Shown piece after piece: positions 26,351 through 36,500 of a stretch of 36,877 nt of DNA. The stretch spans positions 1-36,877 of the forward strand of contig CAAFTZ010000057.1 in NCBI GenBank assembly GCA_900766055.1, in the 5' to 3' direction. The notes under the pieces are model-generated. The model ran no database searches. It had not been told where the DNA came from and worked only from the letters and a program-made list of their open reading frames with translations. How positions within the stretch are numbered: position 1 is the stretch's first letter; each line of letters begins with the position of its first letter. The DNA comes from an uncultured Parasutterella sp. GTDB taxonomy: Bacteria; Pseudomonadota; Gammaproteobacteria; Burkholderiales; Burkholderiaceae_F. The position numbers were made by a program, and so were the translations under genes.

Positions 26351-29017
26351 ATGGCCAGTTTCCTGACAAAAATTTTTGGTAGCCGCAACGATCGACTGAT
26401 TAAGCAATATCGCCGTAAAGTCGCTGCGATTAATAAACTTGAGCCCGAAATGAAGGCATTGAGCGACGAACAGCTCAAAGCTAAAACGGCTGAATTCCGT
26501 CAGCGTTTAGCCGACGGCGCTTCCTTGGACTCTCTCCTGCCGGAAGCATTTGCCGTTGTCCGTGAGGCAAGTTTCCGTGTTCTCGGAATGCGTCACTTTG
26601 ACGTGCAGTTAATCGGCGGTATGGTCTTAAACGACGGCAAGATCGCTGAAATGCGTACCGGTGAAGGTAAAACTTTGACCGCAACATTAGCGGTTTACCT
26701 CAACGCATTGCCTGGTAAAGGTGCGCACGTTGTGACCGTGAACGATTACTTGGCAAGCCGTGACGCAGCATGGATGGGTAAGGTTTACAACTTCCTTGGA
26801 ATGAGTGTCGGAACGATTCTTTCCAACCAGCCGAACGATCAGAAGCAGGCCGCTTACGCTGCCGATATTACCTACGGTACGAATAATGAATTCGGCTTTG
26901 ACTACCTCCGCGACAACATGGAGTATGAGACCGGCGCTCGCCGCCAGAGAGGTCTGTTCTTCGCGATCGTGGACGAAGTGGACTCCATTTTGATTGACGA
27001 GGCCAGAACTCCGCTGATTATTTCCGGTCCGGCCGAAGGCAGCACGGATATTTACGTTGCGATCGACAAGATTCCCGACATGCTGGTTCGCCAGAAACAG
27101 GAAAAGGGCGAAGGCGACTACTGGGTTGACGAAAAGCAGCACACAGTTCAGCTTTCCGAAGCCGGTCACGAAAAAGTCGAAAAGATCATGGTCGATATGG
27201 GGCTGCTGCCTGCCGGCCAGAGCTTGTACTCTCCGTCAAACATCATGCTGCTGCACTACTTGAATGCAGCACTTCGCGCGCATACGCTCTTTGTTAAAGA
27301 CCAGCACTATGTCGTTCAGAACGGCGAAGTCATTATCGTTGATGAATTCACCGGCCGTTTGATGAAAGGACGCCGCTGGTCCGATGGTCTGCATCAGGCC
27401 GTTGAGGCCAAAGAAGGCGTTGAAATCCAGCAGGAAAACCAGACTTTCGCGTCTATTACCTTCCAGAACTACTTCCGCATGTATGAAAAGCTCTCCGGTA
27501 TGACCGGTACGGCCGATACGGAAGCCTATGAATTCCAGGAAATTTACGGTCTTGAAACCGTTGTCATCCCGACCCATCGCATGATGATTCGTGATGACCA
27601 GCAGGATAAGGTCTATCGCACTGCGAAAGAAAAATACAAAGCCATCGTTGACGACGTCAAAGAGTGCTACGGCCGCGGTCAGCCGGTGCTTGTCGGTACG
27701 ACCTCGATCGAAAACTCCGAGCTTATCAGCGACATGCTGACTAAAGCAGGCATCCCGCACAACGTGCTGAATGCTAAGCAGCATGAAAGAGAAGCTCAGA
27801 TCGTTATGGAAGCCGGCCGTCCCGGTATGGTTACCATTGCGACCAACATGGCCGGCCGCGGTACCGACATCGTTTTAGGCGGCGGCATCAGCAAGGCTCT
27901 TGAGCAGATCGACAACGACGAAACCCTTTCTGACGAACAGAAGAAAGCTCAGAAAGAAGAAATCAAAGCGAAGTGGCAGGTTGACCACGATCGTGTCGTT
28001 GAACTCGGCGGTTTGAGAATTATCGGTTCCGAGCGTCACGAATCCCGCCGTATCGACAACCAGCTGCGCGGACGTTCCGGCCGTCAGGGTGACCCGGGTT
28101 CTTCCCGCTTCTATCTGTCCATGGAAGATCCGCTGCTCAGAATCTTCGCCGGCGAAAAGATGCAGGCTTTGATGAACAAGCTGCGCCTGCCTGAAGGCGA
28201 AGCCATTGAAGCAGGTATTGTTTCCCGCTCCATTGAAACCGCTCAGCGCAAGGTCGAATCCCGCAACTTCGATATTCGTAAGCAGCTGCTTGAATACGAT
28301 GACGTGGCAAACGATCAGAGAAAGGAAATCTACGCTCTGCGTAACGAAATTTTGGAAAACAAAGATGTGTCCGGCCCCGTGAAGGAACTTCGCGACGGAT
28401 ACTTCACCAGCCTGTTCCGCCACTATGTTCCGGCAGATACCGTGGAAGAGCAGTGGGATCTTGAAGGCTTAGAAAAAGAGCTGAAAGAACAGTGGAATCT
28501 GGATGTTCCCCTTAAGGCTACGCTGGAAAAATCCGAAAGCTCCGACGACCAGGAACTTCTGGATATGCTGCTTGCAGCAACCAACAAGGTTTATGACGAA
28601 AAAGTCGCTTTAGTCGGTCACGAAGCTTTTGCACAGTTTGAACGCAATGTTCTGCTTCAGTTCCTGGATCAACGCTGGAGAGAGCATCTCAGCCAGCTCG
28701 ACATGCTCCGTCAGGGTATCTATCTCCGCGGCTACGCTCAGAAACAGCCGAAACAGGAATACAAGCGCGAAGCCTTTGAACTGTTTGCCAACTTGCTTGA
28801 GACTGTCGGTGCCGACGTCACCCGTGTTCTGATGAATGTTCAGATTCGTCAGCCGGAACCTGAAGAAGTCGCTGCTGCTCAGCAGGAAGCTCAGGCTCCT
28901 GCTCAGCAAGAAGCCCTTCCTCAGGAAGAAGATCCGTTCGCACATGTCGGACGCAATGATCCGTGTCCCTGCGGCAGCGGCAAGAAATTCAAAGACTGCC
29001 ACGGCAAGCTTCGTTAA
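26351..29017 (+). CDS. secA: Protein translocase ATPase SecA
   Basis: 888 residues. Motor that pushes unfolded preproteins through SecYEG, so the autotransporters and outer-membrane proteins in this window depend on it. Seen: nucleotide-binding domain 1 with MRTGEGKT (residues 101-108, Lys107), TYGTNNEFGFDYLRDNM, VDEVDSILIDEARTPLIISG; preprotein cross-linking domain; NBD2 with TNMAGRGTDIVLGGG and LRGRSGRQGDPGSSRF; helical scaffold with QFLDQRWREHLSQLDMLRQGI; Gln/Ala/Glu-rich linker; and the zinc tail CPCGSGKKFKDCHG (Cys872, Cys874, Cys883, His884) that binds SecB. Its own transcript, ended by a hairpin after the stop. Confidence 0.98.
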   Translation: MASFLTKIFGSRNDRLIKQYRRKVAAINKLEPEMKALSDEQLKAKTAEFRQRLADGASLDSLLPEAFAVVREASFRVLGMRHFDVQLIGGMVLNDGKIAEMRTGEGKTLTATLAVYLNALPGKGAHVVTVNDYLASRDAAWMGKVYNFLGMSVGTILSNQPNDQKQAAYAADITYGTNNEFGFDYLRDNMEYETGARRQRGLFFAIVDEVDSILIDEARTPLIISGPAEGSTDIYVAIDKIPDMLVRQKQEKGEGDYWVDEKQHTVQLSEAGHEKVEKIMVDMGLLPAGQSLYSPSNIMLLHYLNAALRAHTLFVKDQHYVVQNGEVIIVDEFTGRLMKGRRWSDGLHQAVEAKEGVEIQQENQTFASITFQNYFRMYEKLSGMTGTADTEAYEFQEIYGLETVVIPTHRMMIRDDQQDKVYRTAKEKYKAIVDDVKECYGRGQPVLVGTTSIENSELISDMLTKAGIPHNVLNAKQHEREAQIVMEAGRPGMVTIATNMAGRGTDIVLGGGISKALEQIDNDETLSDEQKKAQKEEIKAKWQVDHDRVVELGGLRIIGSERHESRRIDNQLRGRSGRQGDPGSSRFYLSMEDPLLRIFAGEKMQALMNKLRLPEGEAIEAGIVSRSIETAQRKVESRNFDIRKQLLEYDDVANDQRKEIYALRNEILENKDVSGPVKELRDGYFTSLFRHYVPADTVEEQWDLEGLEKELKEQWNLDVPLKATLEKSESSDDQELLDMLLAATNKVYDEKVALVGHEAFAQFERNVLLQFLDQRWREHLSQLDMLRQGIYLRGYAQKQPKQEYKREAFELFANLLETVGADVTRVLMNVQIRQPEPEEVAAAQQEAQAPAQQEALPQEEDPFAHVGRNDPCPCGSGKKFKDCHGKLR

Positions 29018-29034
29018 TCTGAATTAACGGAAAG

Positions 29035-29074
29035 ACGGCTCTCGGTGAAAACACCTTGGGCCGTTTTCTTTTTG
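29035..29074 (+). terminator. Terminator of secA
   Basis: Stem ACGGC (29035-29039) with GCCGT (29060-29064), continued after a small internal mismatch by GGTG/CACC around an AAAA loop, then TTTTCTTTTT. Confidence 0.75.
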
Positions 29075-29113
29075 AAATAAAAATTCGCTTCGATCTTTTG
29101 AATCGAAGCGAAT
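29075..29113 (-). terminator. Terminator of the autotransporter/vWA-OmpA operon
   Basis: Perfect 12-pair stem, ATTCGCTTCGAT (29083-29094) with ATCGAAGCGAAT (29102-29113), loop of 7. On the minus strand it is followed by TTTTTATTTC, so it ends transcription of the surface-protein genes coming toward secA. Confidence 0.85.
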
Positions 29114-29156
29114 ATTAAGGCCAAATTTTAAGATGAGGAATTAAGCAACCTATGGA

Positions 29157-30245
29157 TTACTTAATTACTTTTATTTCAACGCGTCGATCAGGCTGATAAC
29201 AACGAATTTGCTCTTTTCTTGGCAGACCCAAACATTCGTTGCCAGTTACAGGCTTCGCCTCGCCGAAAGCCTTTGCTTCTTTTATTAATTTCATGTCCAC
29301 ACTGTTATTCTTCAACTCGTTAAGAACGGCGTGAAGTCGTTTCTCAGACAACGTCTGATTGTAGGAATCACTTCCTAAACGATCGGTGTGGGCCGAGATT
29401 GAAAGATAGGAAGAAGCGGCGAGTAACTCTTTTGTCCTCGTCTTGATTTGGGAAGAAACCTCCTTTATTTCAGCTTTCCCCTTCTGACTTAGCGAGCTTC
29501 CGTCAAAAGCAAAAAGTGTGTCCGCAGATAGATTAAATGCACAGTCTCTAAAGAGTTCATCTGAGATAAAGGAGGCAACGGCTTCTTTATTGTTCAGAAG
29601 GTACGAACCGTCATAGCATTTGTCAAAGAGGTTTGCAGAGGGGATGGTGTTGTTAGTCCTCTCATCTGTAAAATAAATTAAGACAAATTTAGATTTTCTG
29701 TACTTAACTTTTGCTTTCTTAAGTGCTTTTTCTAACTCGATCCCTCTGGTTGAGGTGGGATTGTCAGAAAAAACAATAAAGATTGGATCTTCGTCCAAAT
29801 TTTTTAGAGTAACGCGATTCTTTTCATTCGGAGCTGAAAGATTGGTAATCTCCAAGAAGCCTTCTCCAATGTTGGTATTTCGTCCAAAGATTTCTAAGTC
29901 TTCAGGAGCTTCCGAGAGAGCCTTTGAGACGCGATCACTCTCGTACTTAGAAGGTGCTAGAAAGAGGTTAAAAGGAGCAACGCTACCAATTCCTAGAGAA
30001 ATCTCCGAAGTTTTGAGCTCTGAAGTGATTTTTTGCAGTAATTGTTTGGCTAGAGAGATCTTTGCGGACTCGGATTCGCCATGCTTAGCTTTCCTCATCA
30101 TACTTCCCGAATAATCGAGCAAAAACAATGCTGTATCAGCCTGTTTGCCACAGTGAGGAGAAGGAGAGGAGTTGCTGGCGAACACGTTTCCAGTTGCCAG
30201 AAGGCACAAACAGCCTAATCCAATAATTATTTTTTTTACTTTCAT
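29157..30245 (-). CDS. vWA domain - OmpA-like peptidoglycan-binding fusion protein
   Basis: 362 residues; ATG at 30245 with AGGAG six bases upstream. Signal peptide about 1-23 (GNVFA). Residues 36-230 form a von Willebrand A domain with a metal-ion-dependent adhesion site: Asp44-Tyr-Ser46-Gly-Ser48, probably Thr124 (GRNTNIGEG) and Asp161 (FSDNP). Residues about 237-362 are an OmpA C-terminal domain: TLFAFDGSSLSQKG, SAHTDRLGSDSYNQTLSEKRL with the peptidoglycan-binding Asp and Arg region, a Cys338/Cys349 pair and PDRRVEIKV. So it would be exported, bind the cell wall through OmpA and bind a protein ligand through vWA. It begins 13 bases after the autotransporter stop, in the same direction, so the two are one operon and may work together. 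The AT-rich codon use (AAA, TTA, AGA) differs from the dcw genes. The ligand is unknown. Confidence 0.85.
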   Translation of the reverse strand: MKVKKIIIGLGCLCLLATGNVFASNSSPSPHCGKQADTALFLLDYSGSMMRKAKHGESESAKISLAKQLLQKITSELKTSEISLGIGSVAPFNLFLAPSKYESDRVSKALSEAPEDLEIFGRNTNIGEGFLEITNLSAPNEKNRVTLKNLDEDPIFIVFSDNPTSTRGIELEKALKKAKVKYRKSKFVLIYFTDERTNNTIPSANLFDKCYDGSYLLNNKEAVASFISDELFRDCAFNLSADTLFAFDGSSLSQKGKAEIKEVSSQIKTRTKELLAASSYLSISAHTDRLGSDSYNQTLSEKRLHAVLNELKNNSVDMKLIKEAKAFGEAKPVTGNECLGLPRKEQIRCYQPDRRVEIKVIK

Positions 30246-30257
30246 GATGACTCCTCT

Positions 30258-33200
30258 TTAGAACTGGTATTTCATTCCAACAGAAACTTCGTATTCTTTC
30301 GTATAGTGACTTCCGTGCTCTCTTTCTAACTGCATGTAAAAGCGCGTGCTTCCAGCTGCTTGCCAGTCGAGACCAACGCCGTAGTAGCCTGTTGTTTTAC
30401 CGATATTTTTAGAGAAGACTTGGTCGTTTAAGGAGACTTTGTAATTACCCAAGAAGTCATGTTTCACACCCCCTTTAATGTAGGCTTGCACAAACCTCTT
30501 ATCGATCGAGCCGTAATTTTCACCGTAATTCCATTTCGTGCCAATTACAAGGCCTGCTCGTCCAATCAGGCTATCGTCGTCTTTGATATTGACCTTCAAT
30601 CCTTTGTTGGAGAGTTTGTATTTTTTCCCGCTTAGCCAATAGTAGGAAAGCTGAAGCTGGGGTTCAATCCAAGTATGCCTATACCAGGGGCCCCATGAAA
30701 GGTCGCGACTCTCAAAACTAAACTGTTTTCCAATTTCTATCGAGGCTCCCAAGCCAAAAGTATTGTATTTGCCGGTTTGTTTAATTTCATTAGCCTTAGT
30801 AGAAATATCCTGCCTGAAATAATCAGCAGAGAGGACGAAGTCGGCATATTCGCCAGTGTTTAACGCCCAGGTCGCGTAGCTATTAATGCCGTAACGATCG
30901 GTATCTCCTTGACCGTTATTGTTGGTGCGTGTTCTTTGCTTGGCTCTACCGACATTGAAACTTAGGCCCAGCAATGACATGTGCCTTTCGCTGACATTAA
31001 TAAGGTGGTCGAAACCAAAATTGAGACCGTAGTAAGTCTGTTTTAAGCCACTAGCGCCTTGTGTTCCATCCGTTAAATCTTTTTGGAAGATTCCTCTAGC
31101 CCAAGCACCATCTTGACTACCGTAACGAACTTCTCCCAAACGCTTTCTTAGGTCTTGCAAGTCGGACCAATGGAGATATCGTTGCGAACCTGCAAAACTG
31201 AGTTCAGTGTCCGCGGCAGGAGTGAAGGGTCCGTCGTTACCTCCAGGACTAGGGGGAGTCGGATTGTCTGGATTTGGATCTGTAGATATACCTCTTTGTA
31301 AATACCAGTAATTTCCTTGAATACCACCTCCAATTTCGCTGGTGTCTTTTTCTACTGTGAGGGAGTACTTATAAATTCCAATGTCAACAGTGCCGCCTTC
31401 ATTTGCTAGTTTGAAATCAGCTTGTTGGCTGTTATCCAGTACCAACCATGAACTCCTCAAAGACTCGGGTTCTTCCGAACTCTGGTCTCCGAGATATTGA
31501 ACGTATAAGGTATACCCCCCCCCAAACCCCGTTGTGTACGACTAAACTATCTCTACCGTTCTTGACTCCACTCGAAGTCCCTTTTTTGTCATCAAAACGT
31601 AAGTTGAACTGAACTACACCGGGCCCCGTCAAGTTGGTTACATATAATTTTTGGTATGGAAGACTTGCTGATTGCAACTGTTCTGGGCCTGTAAGATTTA
31701 CAACAAAAGGATTGTCTTTGGTAGCGTTTCCTCCAAAAACGGAGAAGACCATAGAGTTAAATGTTTCTTTATTAAAGATAGAACCTCGCTCCTGAGAATC
31801 AATGTAGGGAAGGACATTCCAGATAGAGCCACTTGAGCCAATCAAAGAAATGTTTCCCTTGTCCTGATGCGTTGACGGTTTTCCTGAAGTTGCATTGTGA
31901 TATGGGAAGGAATTGTCAAACATCCCTCCTGTAATTTCTGAACTTTCAGCGAGTGTAAGTTTTACATTGCCTCCGTTCCGTGCAGAAGTGTTTCCGAAGA
32001 TCTTTGTTCTGCCAACTAAAGAAATTGACGCGTTGCTATCAGCGAAAAAGACGTTTCTAACGTCTGCATGGGAACCTTCGACGTCATTAAATTTATTGTT
32101 GATTTCTATGTAGGGAGCATCAAGGGAGATGGTGGCAGACTTGCCTTGAGCATAAAAGATGTCTTGTTTCTTCTCTTTGTTTAGCGTGTCTACATAATTT
32201 ATTTTGATGCCATTTTCACCAGTGGCTTTTAGCCTGATGGAGGCATTTTTGTCAACATTGCTCAAAGCTTTAAACGTAACATTTGTTTTTCCGTTTTCAG
32301 AAGTTCCAGAAGCTTTAATATTAATTTCACTTGCCTCTAGGGATGTCCTCGCACTATAAAGATTACCCTCAGGACTCTCTAGTGCTTCCATAAATATTGC
32401 GCCCCAATTGGTGTTGAGATTAATGGCTGAATTAGACTTTAGCGAAAAGTTAGCATCAAAGTATCGAGTCGTGCTTCCGCTACAAGCATCGCATATTTCA
32501 TCGGTTCCTCTTATGGCATAGCTTTCTTTGTAGATTCCTATTTCGTCTGATTTGCTGAAACCAAGTAGGTTTAAATCCCCTTGTAAAGAAGCTAAATTTA
32601 CTTTTCCAGAGCCGACGATTAAGCCATTAAACGAAATAGCATTGTTGGCTTTCCCGGCAACATCTGTATGGATAAGTATCTTATCCGCTGTTAAAGAGAT
32701 ATTATTGTTGCCGTAGGATGCGACCCCGTGATTTACGTTACCTTCAATTTTCAGTAAGTTCACCGAATTCACAATGAGTTTGACATTCTCAACGTGTTGT
32801 TGATTAGAGGCCGCTACTGCAGCAATTGCGGCCCCTACCGGGGTTGTGCTTCCACTGGGAGAGGATATTGTTACATCGTTAAGATTTGAAATTTCTAATT
32901 TAACATCCCCTCCTAGTTTCATACCAAAATTTTTCCCGTTCAAAGTTAGAGAAGATTGTTTAGAACCTGTCAGGGAAAGATGTCGTTGCGGATTGGAAGT
33001 GCCAGAGCTTCTAAACGAATCGATAGCAGAATCCCCATTTAAAGCCCAGTTAAAGTTACCTAGATCCACTGCGGCCGTTGTTGAGGACTGTCCGATTGGC
33101 CCTCTATACATTACCGTCTGATCTGTTATTACGTTGTCAGTTAATCGAATATTCAGATAATCTAACGAAGAAGAGCCTTGGCCAAAAAGATAAAGATATT

Positions 33201-33342
33201 GATTATTCTGCGTTACGTTTGCACCTTGTTTTTCCATCGACAGAATCCCGTTGACTGGTGTCCAAGGCTCTTCTGCAAGCGCAGTTTGCGATTGGGAGAA
33301 AACGACACCTAGTAATAACGTTATGATTTTATTTATCCTCAT
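30258..33342 (-). CDS. Large autotransporter (type Va), frame broken at a run of nine G: probably phase-OFF
   Basis: The ATG at 33342 has AAGGTG in front and gives MRINKIITLLLGVVFSQSQT, a signal peptide ending ALA at 23; an upstream in-frame ATG at 33405 would spoil that signal. The passenger is a Ser/Asn/Gly-rich beta-helix type with Cys284 and Cys287 (CDAC). At 31515-31523 a run of nine G on the coding strand puts the frame out: the protein stops at 31432 after 636 residues. In the next frame GYTLYVQYLGDQ, a proline-rich linker (NPDNPTPPSP) and a complete pertactin/AidA-type beta-barrel (LRKRLGEVRYG, GAWARGIF, terminal GMKYQF) follow to 30258. With eight or eleven G the gene is whole; with eight G it encodes 1027 residues. 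As read, the passenger has no barrel and could not reach the surface. Probable adhesin; ligand unknown. Confidence 0.85.
31515..31523 (-). repeat. Homopolymer tract, nine G on the coding strand, in the autotransporter gene
   Basis: On the plus strand nine C, then AAA, then four C. The tract lies at codons about 607-609, between passenger and beta-barrel, exactly where the frame changes. Long G or C tracts in coding regions slip during replication and switch surface genes on and off in Neisseria, Bordetella and Campylobacter. Confidence 0.8.
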
Positions 33343-33376
33343 CACATTCACCTTGAAATATGGGTTGAGTCTTTTG

Positions 33377-33409
33377 AAAAATTGGGCTTGACACATAAAT
33401 GCCAAGCCC
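33377..33409 (-). terminator. Hairpin with T run between the two autotransporter genes
   Basis: Ten-pair stem with one G-U (33384-33393 with 33400-33409), 6-base loop, then AATTTTT on the minus strand. It can end the upstream autotransporter transcript (stop at 33594), but it sits only 35-70 bases before the downstream autotransporter start, so it may also act as an attenuator in that gene's leader. Confidence 0.65.
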
Positions 33410-33445
33410 CGGCCCTCTATCCTTCACCCGAGGAATGGAAAGGAA

Positions 33446-33475
33446 AGTATTGAGGCCTAAATGACACAAGTTCAA
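33446..33475 (-). promoter_or_regulatory. Weak candidate promoter for the downstream autotransporter operon
   Basis: On the minus strand TTGAAC (33475-33470) and AATACT (33451-33446) are 18 bases apart, four of six matches each. If real, its transcript would run through the hairpin at 33384-33409 before reaching the start codon at 33342. Confidence 0.25.
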
Positions 33476-33593
33476 CAAAAAAGAATTTTTGAAGGCGTTC
33501 TAAGCAAGGTGCCCTTTTGTCTTTTTAGTTGTTGCCTTGATTGGAAGATAAGGAGAGAGGTGACCCCCTCCTAGCCCTTAGACCAGCCAGTCA

Positions 33594-36500
33594 TTAGAAC
33601 TGATATCTATATTTGGCCTGGAGAACCTGATCCACACGTCCTTTGTTGCCGGAACCGATGCCATAATTCAGACCGAAAGCATGGGCGCCCTTAGCAGCTT
33701 CCACACCAACTTTGGCTGAGTACATGGCGTTGTTGGCGATTCTGGAGTCGATTGAATCAGATGCGTCGCCTGTGGCTAAAGCAAATTTGTTCTTCACTTT
33801 GCGGTCGCCAAGAGCCGGAGCAATCTGAACGTCAACAAACGGTTTCACATCGACAGAGGCAACATTGGCTTTGCCGTTGAAGGCTACGCCAAACGGAACT
33901 TGGAACAAGTTGGCTTTTTCAGCGGTGTACTTGAAGCCGCCGGCCTTGAAGCTTTCCATGTCGACGTGCAGATAACGGGCACCAACGTGCGGAGTAACGG
34001 TGAGGACTTCATTCAGAGCCAGAGGTTTCTCAACACGAACGCCGACGGAGAATGTCTTGACGTCAGGTTTGCCTTTGTAGCCGGCATGAGAAATCTTGTT
34101 CTTGCTCTGGAGGTAACCGACATTACCGATGACGTTAGCGTACTCGGTGTTCCAAACGCCGTAGACGTTTGCACCCCAATAGCGGATGTCGTTCTTAATG
34201 CCGGAGCCGTTGCCTTGTCCTCTTGCAGAACCCTTACCGAAGGAAACAGCGCCACCTAAAGCCGTCCCGTTGCCGAAGGCGTAGTCAGCACCGAGTGTGG
34301 CACCGCCGATATCGCTCTTATAGCCATAATTGGTAGAACCTGCCTGGTAACGGCTGGCTTTACTTGTCATGCCAGAGAGGTCGATCCAAAGATCAGTGCC
34401 TTGTTTTTCGTGGGCGTAAGTAGCCAGGACGGAACCGTGCTGGTCAAGCGTATCAGTAATAAGGTTCGAACCGTTAACAGCCATTGCTTGGGCAGCAGAG
34501 GCGGTTCCCATCATAGCGATACGATTGATTTCAGATGCGGCCTGTTCGGTTGTTAAACCGCTATTGATATCAAGCAGGGCATTAATTCTTTCTACACCCA
34601 GGCCTTCTCCGGCAGCCAATGCTGCATTAACTGTATTGGAGGCGATGGTGTCTAACTGGACATCATTTCTTTCAACACCGAGGATCAGCTGACCATCTTC
34701 ATTCTTGGCAAGTGTTGCGCCAAGCAGGCGGTTAGTCGTGGCGAAGTTAGTTTTGCTTTCGTCGACCTTCCCGAAACCTTCTGTAAGCTGATAGTTCTGA
34801 CCAAGACGAGCCTTGTCAAGATAGATGGAGGAACCTTCGTTGGCAACGAAAGATTGGTTTTCAGTGCCGACAATAGCAGATCCTGCTGCTATGAATAAGT
34901 TGGCGCCTTCACCTAAAACTACAGAAGGAGTAGCTGCAACGCCTTCAGCGGTTACGGCCGCAGCATTGCCAAGCATCAAACGTCCGTTTTCAGAAAGTTT
35001 CAGAGTCTTTCCGATATAAGCGTTCGGGCCACTTTTCGTTCCGACTATGGCTTTTGCGGCTTCAAGAGAATTGTGATCTTGTTCGCCGAAAATAAAGGCA
35101 GAATCATTGCCAGAAACGTTGACAGCGCCATCAAGAGCTTCGCCGGACAAAGCAGTTAAAACTAATTCGCCCTTAGTTACATTAAAGGAGCCGATTTGTT
35201 GCTGACCATCGTTGGTTTGATTCTTAGCGTTTGCGCCATTAGCGATGTTCGCTTTGTCGAGAATAAGAGTACCGCCTGTGACATTAACATTATGCTGAAC
35301 CATCCATTCGGATGTAACGTGCATCGTACCTTCCTGAACATCTGTAGTCCCATAATATTTATTTAGGTCGCTGTTGACGAGGAGAGTACCCGTGCCAGTT
35401 TTATTTAAGAGTGCATGCTGGCCATCATTTGCTGTGGTGTTGTTTGGCATGGAAGATGCAATACTATCAGTATCGCCTGTAGTTCCTTTCTCGCCGATTG
35501 TTAAGGTTGCAGCGCCTTGTACTTCGAAGGTTGCAACTGAGCCGCGATCCAAGAACAAGAAGCCCCCGGCTTGCGTATGAGAATGAGTGTAGCCATAAGT
35601 GTCGGGTTTCCCTGTGCCGTCTGACGAAACAGTGTTACCGGTATAAGCGAGATCTTTGGTGATGATAAATTTCACATCTGAATCTCTCTTTACTCCAGTA
35701 GTCGAACCAGTGCTGTAGTCAACATTAATTGCTCCACCGAAGGCATAGGCACCTTTGTCGGCAGCCCCTGTGACAGCGGCTGAGTTATTCATGAAGACAA
35801 CATCCTTAAAGACAGTGTCTGGGGAGCCTTTAATTTGAATAGCACCCCCTGTAGCCGCGTGTGTATCTTTGGCGGGGGATGTAATAACAGCTGAGTTTCC
35901 GTCGAAGACAGTATTTTCGAAATAAATGGGAGAGCCGTTACTATAGACCGCTCCGCCCATTGCAACAGTAGCTCCGCTGGCTTTATTTCCAGAATATAGT
36001 GCGTTCTTGATAGAGGCAGAGGAATCTGCAGGGGCTAAGAACAAAGCGGCGCCATACGAGGCAGTCAGTCCTTCGGCCTTTTGTGTACCAGAGATGGCGG
36101 TCTTAGACGCGTTCTTTGAGACAAAAATTCCTCCTTCGTAGACCGCTCCGTCTTCCATGTTCAGAGTTGTGTTTGGAGCATCGATTAGAATCTTGCCCAA
36201 GGTCTGCGAGCCGGAAGAGAGGAGGATCGTATTCTTATCGGTACTGGTTCCTTGTTGAACGGCAATAGCAGCAGTAGCTTCTTTGGCATCAATTAAACCA
36301 GAGTTTGTGAAAGTTCCTTCTTTATGGTCTTTTACTAAAACACCAATTGTGAAAGCTCCACCACTAGCCGAGGGTTTACCTACGTAAATTTGACCTTTAT
36401 TCTCGGCTGTAGAGCCTTTGACACCACCAAGCTCAATTGCAGCGCCTGTCTCATAAACAGCAATGGAGCCTTCATTAATAATTGTCGCAGGTGTCGAGCC

